A model generated the notes under the pieces. That model saw nothing but the letters and a program-made list of their open reading frames with translations. It did no database searches and was not told where the DNA came from. A stretch of DNA of 10,497 bases, taken from assembly GCA_000818945.1 (NCBI GenBank), contig KN805409.1:46959-57455 (forward strand). The letters run 5' to 3'. The position numbers were made by a program, and so were the translations under genes. Numbering within the stretch: position 1 is the first letter of the stretch; each line of letters starts with the position of its first letter. Source of the DNA: Schizochytrium sp. CCTCC M209059 (lineage: Eukaryota > Sar > Bigyra > Thraustochytrida > Thraustochytriidae). Shown piece by piece: positions 1 to 7,138 of the stretch.

Positions 1-121
1 GCCCGTCTCGCGCGCGCGCGCAGCGACCTGCGCCGAGGCCTCACCCGCGGGCCCGGCGGCGGCGCGCGCGGCGCGGCGACCCCGCGTCGGGAAGGCCGCC
101 CTACGCCCAGGCCGCGGCGCC
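1..121. other. GC-rich 5' flank of the phosphodiesterase gene
   Basis: This stretch is almost entirely G and C, with a CG dinucleotide run around positions 9-20 and further CG-rich blocks to about 77. It holds no ATG. Read in the phosphodiesterase frame it has no stop codon from base 2 to the ATG at 122, so it may be 5' untranslated leader or promoter, or it may encode more N-terminus if the true start lies outside the window. I see no other feature here. Confidence 0.5.
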
Positions 122-3100
122 ATGACCGGCGACAGCAGCAGCAGCGGGAGCAGCAGGAGCGGCCGGAGCGGCGCGGCCTCCTCCGCGACGCGAGACGCGC
201 GCAGACCCGCCTCCTGGACGCTCTGCGCCCTGGAAAACCTCAATCGCTTCGGGTTCTACGCCCTCGGCGTGTGCAAGGGCCGCGACGTGCGCCAACGGAG
301 ACCCACGACCGGATGGCGCATGGACGTCGTTGGCTACCTTGCCATACTCAACTTGCTCGAGCTCCTAGCGGGGGCGCAGGTATACTCGAGCGATGAGACC
401 TTTGGCATCTGTGGCCTCGAAATCAAGGCCGCATGTTGCGTTCTCGTCTTCACACTCTATTCACAGTCCCTCTGGCGGAGCAAACTCGATATCAAGACCG
501 GCGACAAAATCATGGCTACCATGCTCATCGCCTCCGGTCTCTGCTCCATTGTCATGTTTTGCGGCGCCATGGACAACATCCAGACCTATCGTTTCGGCCT
601 CGCCGGCATCTCTCTCATTGCCACGCTTGCGCTCTGTATGTTGCCTGGCTTTGGCCGCGGCGGCCTGGCCGCCACCCTCTCCGTAACCTGGGTCCTCGTG
701 TCCCTTTTCGCCGTGTGTGGCCTCATTGTACATACCGAATGCAGGCGAAGCGAAATCCTCCTCTTTGTTGTGGGCCTCGTCTTTTACGCCAACTTGATAT
801 GCACAAGCAAACATGTCATCTTCATTAACAAAGAGGACTTCACGCGCCTCGTCACGGGCCATGTCACCGAGCGTGAGGATGCGCGACCGGGGCCCCGGAG
901 CGCCCGCCACAGCGGCCATTGGGGGGAACCCTCTGGCCTCTTGCCGCTCGATCCGGGCGTTGGCGCCGCGGTTCTCGAATTGCGAAATCTGCGCGCCTCC
1001 CTCGAGGGCGCGGCGCCTGCCGAGGCACAGGCGCGCGTCGACCGTATCATCTCTCGCCTCGAGACGCCGTCGCGCACCGGAGATCGCACAATGCCTTCTC
1101 GCTTCAACCGCTTTGACTGGCTCGCTCAAAATCCCGCCGTGCCTCGTCACGTTGTTCGTTTTCTCACGCTCGAAATGGCGGGCGGCCGCGAGCTTCTCTC
1201 GCGCGAGCTCATCATGCGTCAGCGCGGATTCCGGACAGGACCGCGGGATGGCGCCTCTTCCACGGATCGTACTCCGCGGCCTTCGGATGGCATTCTCAAC
1301 TCAAGTATCCTCCATTCGCGTCAACCGAGCGGTGATCTTGGGATGCGCGCTCGTCTCTCAAGTCCTGTCTCTGCGCAGCATTTCACCATTGATGAGTCTC
1401 CCGTGCGAATGCGTGCTTCCACATCAGAGGATGACGCCGATGACGAGAAGGGCGTCGCCGATGGTGACAACGTTCTCGTGCACGAAACCGATGACGAAGA
1501 AGATGAAGAAGTAGCAGTTGAAGAGCAACAAGAGAATGTAGCCGAAGAAGATCATGAACAGGAAGATGACAAAGAAGAAGAAGAAGAACATGAAAAAGAT
1601 AGCGATGCTGAGGAAGAGGACGAAGCGCAAGCAATCATGCATACACCGCCGCCGCAGCAGCAGCAGCAGTATGGCCTTCCAAGAACGTCCGACGTGACGC
1701 GGCATACGAAAAGAGGCTCTGATATGCAGGACCATGGCGATCATCTGTCTGGCAATGGTCAAGGGTTACGTGGGCACACGTTTGATCACTTGCACTGTCT
1801 CAAGTCGGCAGACCATGGGGCAGAACCTTCTGTTCGCATCGAGCCTCGTGGCGATCGCAGTTTCTCTACCGGATCAGAAATACTTGCTGATTCCAAGCAA
1901 GGCGAAAGCGAGGGCGAGGGCGAGGGAGTCGAAAATGATGGGGTCCTGCGTCGCCACAAGAGCGAGTATGTCTTCACCGGGAAGCGAGAGATGCACTCGC
2001 GTGCCTCGTCCGAGCATTCGAGTTTTTTCGAGGGAAAGCGTGATTCGGGTAGCGGTTCTGCGGATGTCTCCGAGAAGCGCGAGGGCGACATGGAGGACGA
2101 CATTCTCAGCCGGCCCAGCTATTGCATGAGCCACAGCGGCAGTTCCAGCACTACGGACAGCACGGGCAGCAATGAAGGCGAAACCATGGTGGCCCTTCAA
2201 CATCAGTCTCTATGCCAGCCGGCAATATCGAGCAGTAACAGTACCAGCAACAACAACAACAACAACAACAAAGGGGTTTACGTCTATGGAGCGACCGCGA
2301 CGGACGATGTCTCTGGACCGTCAGGTAACTTTGGTAATGAAAACATGGTCGTTTCGCCTCAGAAGCCGCGCGTTGACGGAGTTCTTAGATCGTCACATTC
2401 TTCTTCATTTCCCCAGGCTGGCGCGCGCGGAGCTGCCATTACCACAGGGGCGCCAGGGGGCGTTCTTACCAGTAGTGGCACTCCCGGCTCGATCTACGCC
2501 TCAGGAGGATCAATGCTTTCGCCGGCACTTGCTTCGCGCGGATCAGATCTCTTTGTGGACAAGAACGGAAGATTCCGCTTCAGCACGATGCTCCGCTGGG
2601 GCGTAGAGCCAACGAGCTCGCGGTACATGCGAAGGCAAATGACGCGATGGGACTTTGGCCACGGCGGTCTCTTTGCCCGCCTCGAGGATCCCCAGATGCC
2701 CAAATGTTTTGCAGCGCAGCCGCTCACCACAACTTTTATCGAGGCCATGCGGCACTTTGGGTGCTCGTCTGACCTCGGTTTTGACCATATGGACACGCAG
2801 CTGAAAATGGTGCGCTTCATGGACGCAATCGAGCGCAAGTACCAGCCGCACCACATTGTCGCATATCACAATAGCCTTCACGCCACGGACGTCTTGCAGT
2901 CGTGCGTGGCGCTTTTAAACGTTGAGGAGATCCGCCAAAGCGTGCTAGACCAAGTCTTGAGCACCTTTGCAGTGCTCTTTAGCGCAGCAATTCATGATGT
3001 GGCGCACCCAGGCCGCAACCAGAGCTTTCTGGTCCAAACGCAGAGTCATCTCTCCATTTTGTACAGTGACCGCAGCGTGCTGGAGCAGCACCACCTCGCT

Positions 3101-3748
3101 GTGGCCTTTGACACCTTGCGCCGGCCCGAGTTCAACTTTGTCGCGGACCTGAGCAACGCAGATTGGGTGCTTTTCCGAGAGCGCGTGATTCAGATGGTGC
3201 TTGGCACTGACCTGGCCATGCACATGGAGCACACGGGCATTCTCAAGGATCTCGTAGAGAGCTCGCGGCCCTTGGCTCGTGCCGGGCCCCTCGACGCCAA
3301 TCTGCTCAAGACGCTCGACGAGAACGAACAGAGCGCGCTCAACACGGACCTCAACACTATTCTCTGCTCTATCGTCCATGTTTCTGACGTGGGCAACACG
3401 GCCAAGCCGTGGCTCATTTACCGCCAGTGGATCACTCTTGTCTTCCAAGAGTTTTTCGATCAGGGCGACGAGGAGCGTACGCTTGGTCTGGAAGTCGCCA
3501 AGGGCTACGACCGCAACGTGTGTTTCCCCTGCGAGATGCAAACGTACTTTTTCGACTACATTGTGCAGGATTTTGTTGACACTCTCGCGGTATGGTCTCC
3601 CGCGCTGGGCGACATGCTCCTCCCCAACTTGGAGGCGAACCGCGTCCAGCTCAAGGCGCACAGCAACCTCCGGATCCAGGACTTTTGGCCCGCCTCCGAG
3701 CCCGTGGCTCTCCAGCGCGCCTCCTCGGTCTCCTCTATAACCCCATGA
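122..3748 (+). CDS. Multi-spanning membrane class I cyclic-nucleotide phosphodiesterase
   Basis: The protein (1208 residues) is predicted to hydrolyse cAMP and/or cGMP to the 5' nucleotide at a membrane. Residues 1-30 are Ser/Gly/Arg-rich. About six hydrophobic spans follow (roughly 67-88, 95-118, 130-150, 156-178, 181-205, 211-236). Residues 240-800 look disordered, with an acidic tract (435-502), a short polyQ (512-516) and a polyN (710-716). The PDEase catalytic domain covers about 860-1180. Visible signatures are HNSLHATDV (His916 as general acid, His920 as metal ligand), HDVAHPGRNQSF (958-969, fitting the PDEase I signature, with metal ligands His958 and Asp959), Asp1089 in HVSDVGN, and Gln1140 in EMQTYFFDYIV, which aligns with the invariant purine-clamp glutamine. 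All essential residues are therefore present. No GAF, PAS or UCR regulatory domain is recognisable. The ATG at 122 is the first Met in the window and has a purine at -3, but the frame is open upstream, so the N-terminus is provisional. Substrate preference cannot be read from sequence. Fusion of membrane spans to a PDE domain is known in protists such as apicomplexans; I do not recognise this membrane domain. Confidence 0.92.
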   Translation: MTGDSSSSGSSRSGRSGAASSATRDARRPASWTLCALENLNRFGFYALGVCKGRDVRQRRPTTGWRMDVVGYLAILNLLELLAGAQVYSSDETFGICGLEIKAACCVLVFTLYSQSLWRSKLDIKTGDKIMATMLIASGLCSIVMFCGAMDNIQTYRFGLAGISLIATLALCMLPGFGRGGLAATLSVTWVLVSLFAVCGLIVHTECRRSEILLFVVGLVFYANLICTSKHVIFINKEDFTRLVTGHVTEREDARPGPRSARHSGHWGEPSGLLPLDPGVGAAVLELRNLRASLEGAAPAEAQARVDRIISRLETPSRTGDRTMPSRFNRFDWLAQNPAVPRHVVRFLTLEMAGGRELLSRELIMRQRGFRTGPRDGASSTDRTPRPSDGILNSSILHSRQPSGDLGMRARLSSPVSAQHFTIDESPVRMRASTSEDDADDEKGVADGDNVLVHETDDEEDEEVAVEEQQENVAEEDHEQEDDKEEEEEHEKDSDAEEEDEAQAIMHTPPPQQQQQYGLPRTSDVTRHTKRGSDMQDHGDHLSGNGQGLRGHTFDHLHCLKSADHGAEPSVRIEPRGDRSFSTGSEILADSKQGESEGEGEGVENDGVLRRHKSEYVFTGKREMHSRASSEHSSFFEGKRDSGSGSADVSEKREGDMEDDILSRPSYCMSHSGSSSTTDSTGSNEGETMVALQHQSLCQPAISSSNSTSNNNNNNNKGVYVYGATATDDVSGPSGNFGNENMVVSPQKPRVDGVLRSSHSSSFPQAGARGAAITTGAPGGVLTSSGTPGSIYASGGSMLSPALASRGSDLFVDKNGRFRFSTMLRWGVEPTSSRYMRRQMTRWDFGHGGLFARLEDPQMPKCFAAQPLTTTFIEAMRHFGCSSDLGFDHMDTQLKMVRFMDAIERKYQPHHIVAYHNSLHATDVLQSCVALLNVEEIRQSVLDQVLSTFAVLFSAAIHDVAHPGRNQSFLVQTQSHLSILYSDRSVLEQHHLAVAFDTLRRPEFNFVADLSNADWVLFRERVIQMVLGTDLAMHMEHTGILKDLVESSRPLARAGPLDANLLKTLDENEQSALNTDLNTILCSIVHVSDVGNTAKPWLIYRQWITLVFQEFFDQGDEERTLGLEVAKGYDRNVCFPCEMQTYFFDYIVQDFVDTLAVWSPALGDMLLPNLEANRVQLKAHSNLRIQDFWPASEPVALQRASSVSSITP
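1424..1627 (+). repeat. Acidic low-complexity coding tract in the phosphodiesterase linker
   Basis: Codons 435-502 are mostly Glu and Asp, written largely as GAA/GAG/GAT/GAC, giving a purine-rich strand with local GAAGAAGAA runs. The segment joins the membrane part to the catalytic domain and is probably an unstructured, highly negative spacer. Runs of CCG/CAG codons follow at about 1649-1670. The purine bias leaves spurious open frames on the opposite strand. Confidence 0.8.
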
Positions 3749-4071
3749 ACATGCTTTTCATTTCTAGCTCCCTGCTCTCTGCTCGGCCTTCTCTGTTTCT
3801 TTCTCCTCTTCCTCGTCCCTCTTCCCACGTGACGGTGGTCCCCGGATCAGACCAGCTTGTTGTTATGAGAGCAACCAACGCGAGGAGCCGACTTGGTTAG
3901 CGCGTGAGTGGTCTCCTCTGTAGTAGTAGTATAGGCTATACTAGGCAGATCCCGCTCCCCAGGACCCGACACGACAAGCAATCAATGAAATCACTCGATC
4001 GATCGATCGATCGATCGATCAATCCATTCATCCATCCATCGGCGGCGGCGCGCAGACAGACGGAGGGCAGG
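3749..4071. other. Intergenic spacer: phosphodiesterase 3' end and promoter/leader of the PHPT-like gene
   Basis: These 323 bases separate the phosphodiesterase stop from the preferred ATG of the next gene, so they must hold the terminator and polyadenylation region of the first and the promoter and leader of the second. The first part (about 3758-3826) is pyrimidine-rich. No canonical AATAAA is seen. The only other notable content is the tetranucleotide tract at 3995-4040. A GTGAGT at 3904-3909 resembles a splice donor but has no clear acceptor partner. Confidence 0.6.
3995..4040. repeat. Tetranucleotide microsatellite: (GATC)6 followed by degenerate (ATCC)
   Basis: Positions 3997-4020 are six perfect copies of GATC, which is self-complementary, so the whole 24 bases is a palindrome. 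A degenerate ATCC/ATTC tract runs on from 4022 to 4040. It lies 31 bases before the preferred ATG of the PHPT-like gene, and the frame stays open through it from an upstream ATG at 3985. Confidence 0.95.
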
Positions 4072-5148
4072 ATGCGCAAGGGCGTGATCAGGCCGCGGCA
4101 GTTCCAGCAGCCGGCGCGCGCAGACAGCGGCAGCGGCGGCGGCAGCAGAGCCTACGCCAACGGCAAGGATGGCAAAGGCAGTGGTGGCGCCCCGCGCAAG
4201 CTCGCGCTCGGACTCGTCGCCTTCCTCGCGCTCGTGGTGGTGTACTTTGTGATGGGCGGCGACGCCGGCGACGATGACGCCATGACGGCCGCGCAAAAGG
4301 CGGTGCGGCCCGGCGGCGCAGGGCCAGCCGCAGTCATGGACCCGGAAGACGCCGATATTGTTCACGGCGCCTTTCGGGGCGGCCTCGCCAACAATGAGGA
4401 CGACGAGGACGACGATGAGGACGACGAAGGCGAGGAGACAGACGACGAAGACACGCAGGAGCACGATGACGAAGACGAGGCGACGACCACCGATGATGAG
4501 GATGACGAGGATACCGAGGACAGTGCTGTCGGGGATGAGGACAGCGAGGACGAAGACGCGCCGCTCGCTGCAGGAAATGCATTCGACGACATTCCCGACT
4601 TGGAACAGCAACGCTCCGCCGAGATCGCAGAAGAAGACGCAGCGCGGGCCAGACTTGGCCAAGAGCAGCTCCCGGCGTTCACGGGTCCTGACGACAAGCG
4701 ACTTACCATTGACGCCTACTTTTCAAATCTCAACAAGAAGACCGTCAATATCTCGCCTTCTGGCAGCTTCAAGTTCGTCCTGGTGCACGCCAAGGACAAG
4801 AACGGCGATGGCGCATATATCGTGCAGGGATGCTCGCACCGCTCGAAAACTTGCAAACACCCTGACGCCGCGCGAACTGTGCGGCACTCGCTTGCCAAGT
4901 ACGGACTGAGCGGAACCGTGCTGGGCGGCGGCCGCATCACGCGCCACCATCTGAAGCACTCGGAGCGCGCGGGCCTCATTTCTATTTTTGGCTATTCTCG
5001 CACCTATGGTCATTGCGATGACTGCAACAAGAAGGTCTGTGATTTTGTGGCTGCGGCCTACCCGGAATACCTTGTGCGCTACTCCAACCAGGGCTACCTT
5101 GAGAGCGACGAGTCTCGCATCAAGAGCTCTTTTATCAAGTGCTCCTGA
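4072..5148 (+). CDS. Membrane-anchored Janus/Ocnus (PHPT1-like) phosphohistidine phosphatase-type protein
   Basis: The protein has 358 residues from the ATG at 4072, chosen because it has A at -3 while the in-frame ATG at 3985 has T at -3 and sits just before a microsatellite. Residues 1-43 are basic, 44-61 form one hydrophobic span, about 62-175 are a Glu/Asp-rich stalk (densest at 109-163), and about 225-342 match the Janus/Ocnus family (14 kDa phosphohistidine phosphatase). Family landmarks in order are FKFVLV, IVQG, LGGGRI, FGYSRTYG and a terminal YPEYLVRYSNQGY. His263 lies 21 residues before LGGG, the same spacing as the catalytic His53 of human PHPT1. Lys234, Arg288 and Ser309 match Lys21, Arg78 and Ser94. 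The equivalent of Arg45 is Gln252. All six cysteines (254, 261, 315, 318, 323, 357) lie in the C-terminal domain, including an HCxxCx4C cluster. The charge pattern predicts N-in/C-out topology, which is unusual for a family known as soluble cytosolic proteins. Phosphatase activity is inference. Confidence 0.82.
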   Translation: MRKGVIRPRQFQQPARADSGSGGGSRAYANGKDGKGSGGAPRKLALGLVAFLALVVVYFVMGGDAGDDDAMTAAQKAVRPGGAGPAAVMDPEDADIVHGAFRGGLANNEDDEDDDEDDEGEETDDEDTQEHDDEDEATTTDDEDDEDTEDSAVGDEDSEDEDAPLAAGNAFDDIPDLEQQRSAEIAEEDAARARLGQEQLPAFTGPDDKRLTIDAYFSNLNKKTVNISPSGSFKFVLVHAKDKNGDGAYIVQGCSHRSKTCKHPDAARTVRHSLAKYGLSGTVLGGGRITRHHLKHSERAGLISIFGYSRTYGHCDDCNKKVCDFVAAAYPEYLVRYSNQGYLESDESRIKSSFIKCS

Positions 5149-5165
5149 GATGAATGAAACGCGCT
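5098..5165 (+). repeat. Direct repeat copy 1: 3' end of the PHPT-like gene
   Basis: This segment covers the last 16 codons, the stop and the first bases of 3' untranslated sequence of the PHPT-like gene. It is repeated downstream at 5261-5329. Blocks of 12 and 19 bases are identical between copies (starting at 5098 and 5114), and the last 33 bases match at 22 positions. Overall identity by eye is just under 80 percent, with one single-base length difference. Confidence 0.85.
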
Positions 5166-5260
5166 GCAACTTCGTAATGAAATATCAAACAAAACAAAAA
5201 ACTCTAAAGAAATTTATCAGTCACTGTGATGATGTGGCGTCTGTGGCTTAGCTGAACTAA

Positions 5261-5329
5261 CTTGAGAGCGACCAAGGCTCGCATCAAGAGCTCTTTCATT
5301 ACGTTTTCTTACCATGAATGACCCGCGCT
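5261..5329 (+). repeat. Direct repeat copy 2: decayed duplicate of the PHPT-like gene's 3' end
   Basis: This is the downstream partner of 5098-5165. A one-base insertion near 5273-5277 shifts the frame and the original stop codon is not preserved, so it is a non-coding relic. The match does not extend clearly on either side. It lies in otherwise gene-free sequence and may be the scar of a local tandem duplication or recombination event. Confidence 0.8.
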
Positions 5330-5390
5330 AAAGATTGGCCTGTCTCAAGGATCTGCTTGTTCCAGCACAGCACTGTGAAGATGTGGAAAG

Positions 5391-5396
5391 AATAAA
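5391..5396 (+). promoter_or_regulatory. Possible polyadenylation signal AATAAA
   Basis: A canonical AATAAA hexamer lies 243 bases after the stop of the PHPT-like gene on the same strand and could mark its transcript end. A single hexamer in AT-richer sequence can arise by chance, and the polyadenylation signals of this organism are unknown. Confidence 0.25.
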
Positions 5397-6241
5397 CGGA
5401 TTCTCCATCTCTTCCGTTGTCACAGGCAGCTTTACCAGTCCTGGACACCTCAGAGTGATGAGATAGAAGCTGTACTTCTCGGTCTATAAGAGAGTCGTAT
5501 TTGGCGCATATCCTGTCATCGTGCGCTATTTGATAGATATTTCGAATCTTTCGAAATGGCTGGGAAGGAAAATCAAATGCCATCTCGATCTGCTACACAC
5601 AACCAGCAGCAGACATTAGGCCGTCCAGACGGAATTCGCTCATGCATCGGCTGCGTCTCCTGCGCCCATGTTTTTTTCCTTGATTTCGGATCTCTCATCA
5701 TTTAAAATCGCAATTTGCGGCACAGCTAGCTTGAAAAGAGAAAAATTTCCCATTGCAAAACCGCACGCGCTACTCTCAATATCACATCAGGCTTACAGAT
5801 TATACCACAACGATGTTCTCCAAATTTCTCACGCAACCCACCCTACTTGCATCAACCTTTTGTGTGTCTTTGTGCCTTCCTGCCTCCAATTCACCATGAA
5901 AGTGAATTGAACCAACAAAGCAGCTCGTCCATCGTCGCTGTCGAGCGGCTCGACTGGGCTCGCTCACGTCACGCCACCCCACCCACCCATGTATGATCAG
6001 ATCGATCAATCAATCACCAAAAAAAGCTCCAAGAAGGGGGTCACTTTGTGACATGAGGTTTTTTATGCTAATATGCGGCGTTGTGACTCTTGGTCCGGTA
6101 TATACATAGTTGTAACAGACCTCGAAACATTTTAGCCATACTGTCCTCTTGTACCTTGTCTAAGGATCAGCTCCCGACTCAACATTTAAGTGGGGTAGTT
6201 TAGAAATTCTTGGGGACCTGCATCCCTCCCCCCTCACAGCC

Positions 6242-6304
6242 GGCAGCTGACTGCCACTTGCACAATGAAGTTAGAATTTGACTGGCGATAGCGCGACCAG
6301 TCAA
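6242..6304. repeat. Two adjacent short inverted repeats
   Basis: GGCAG at 6242-6246 pairs perfectly with CTGCC at 6251-6255 around a 4-base loop. TTGACTGG at 6278-6285 pairs with CCAGTCAA at 6297-6304 around an 11-base loop. They could be hairpins in a transcript or protein-binding dyads. No known RNA family is recognised, and arms this short can occur by chance. Confidence 0.35.
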
Positions 6305-6651
6305 CCACATTCTTGATACCGCCTTCCTTGCTTGTCGAAAAATCAATACTCGATCCAAATTGCCTTGGTTCTGCTAGCCTTGAAGAGCCTCCTTTTTGAC
6401 CTCAAAGATGATCAAGTGGATAGTCTTCGTTTTCTAGCGCCGGGAGGGAAGCTACTTTAGAGCATCGATGCGTATGTACGTACGTTGATCAAGTTAGCGT
6501 AGACGCGAGCGATCGGCTCCGCGCAGGATCACCGCCAAAGTATGCGTTATGATCCTCGTTTACGACGGCAGTATTCGTAAGACGAACAGATATCAGAAGC
6601 GACGATAGTCCGCGCCACAAACCGTAACACTAAACGCATCTAATAAGGATG

Positions 6652-6672
6652 GACTAGGTCTTCGATCTAGTT
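6652..6672. repeat. Hairpin-forming inverted repeat
   Basis: The arms ACTAGGTC (6653-6660) and GATCTAGT (6664-6671) can form an eight-pair stem with one G-T wobble and a three-base TTC loop. A ninth wobble pair is possible at 6652/6672. It lies in gene-free sequence and its role is unknown. Confidence 0.35.
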
Positions 6673-7097
6673 ACCACAGAAGCCAAGCAGTCGGGACTTC
6701 ACAACAAGTTGCATGCAGACCGACGCAGGCAGAGCCAAAGCAGCGAGAGACGCTTGTATTACATGACACTTTCCCGTTTCGTGCTAGGCTCATGCGGATA
6801 CCAAGAACCAAAAAAGAAAGAGCCTAGCTACGAAGCGGAAATTCTTTTACGTCTCGTCAACTCATCATTTTTTTTCTTCTCCAAGGTCTTAGTCAACAAG
6901 ATATCGTCGACTACCTTCATTCATCTCAAGATGGAAAAACATCAAATTTTGTCAGCGACGACCTCTCTCGCAATGTTCGCATGGAGATTTGAATCGATCT
7001 GCTTGCTCACATCATCTGCTGCGAGTAGCCTTTGTCCTTGAAAAAAAACAAAGCACTATGCGCGCGCATACATTTTTCTGCGAGTGGTCCAGAATAA

Positions 7098-7138
7098 ACA
7101 CACACACACACACACTCTTTCTCTCTCTTTCTCTCTCT
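7098..7138. repeat. AC/CT compound microsatellite
   Basis: Nine AC units (7098-7115) are followed by a CT/CTTT pyrimidine tract to about 7138. It lies about 380 bases before the sulfite oxidase ATG, so it may sit in the promoter region. AC tracts can adopt alternating conformations and CT tracts can be promoter elements, but nothing here proves either. Confidence 0.95.

Noticed and set aside
461..3661. Long open frames on the minus strand opposite the phosphodiesterase (for example 461-1150 and 2945-3661)
   Set aside because: They lie opposite a clearly coding strand with recognised catalytic motifs. Their proteins match no family I know and are explained by GC-rich codon bias and the GAA/GAC-rich tract.
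3904..4070. Possible intron in the PHPT-like leader: GTGAGT donor at 3904 and CAG acceptor ending at 4070
   Set aside because: The donor fits consensus, but there is no polypyrimidine tract or clear branch site before the CAG, and no intron is needed to explain the protein.
3904..4071. Extending the PHPT-like protein upstream to a GTG at 3904
   Set aside because: GTG is not a normal start in a eukaryotic gene. The sequence here is microsatellite and leader-like, and the ATG at 4072 has the better context.
5299..5583. 94-codon minus-strand open frame starting at an ATG
   Set aside because: It has no recognisable domain, overlaps the decayed repeat copy, and its length is within what chance allows in AT-richer sequence.
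5668..5910. 80-codon plus-strand open frame with a hydrophobic start
   Set aside because: It is short, has no family resemblance or codon signature, and lies in sequence whose composition differs from the real genes.
6500..6680. Possible tRNA or other small RNA gene
   Set aside because: The TTCGAT motif near 6661 lacks a matching T-arm, A-box or acceptor stem; only a simple hairpin is supported.
6709..7041. 110-codon plus-strand open frame
   Set aside because: It begins at a TTG, includes a phenylalanine run from a T-tract and has no recognisable domain.
7093..7098. AATAAA hexamer as a polyadenylation signal
   Set aside because: No gene ends nearby upstream, and it merges into the AC microsatellite, so chance is the better explanation.
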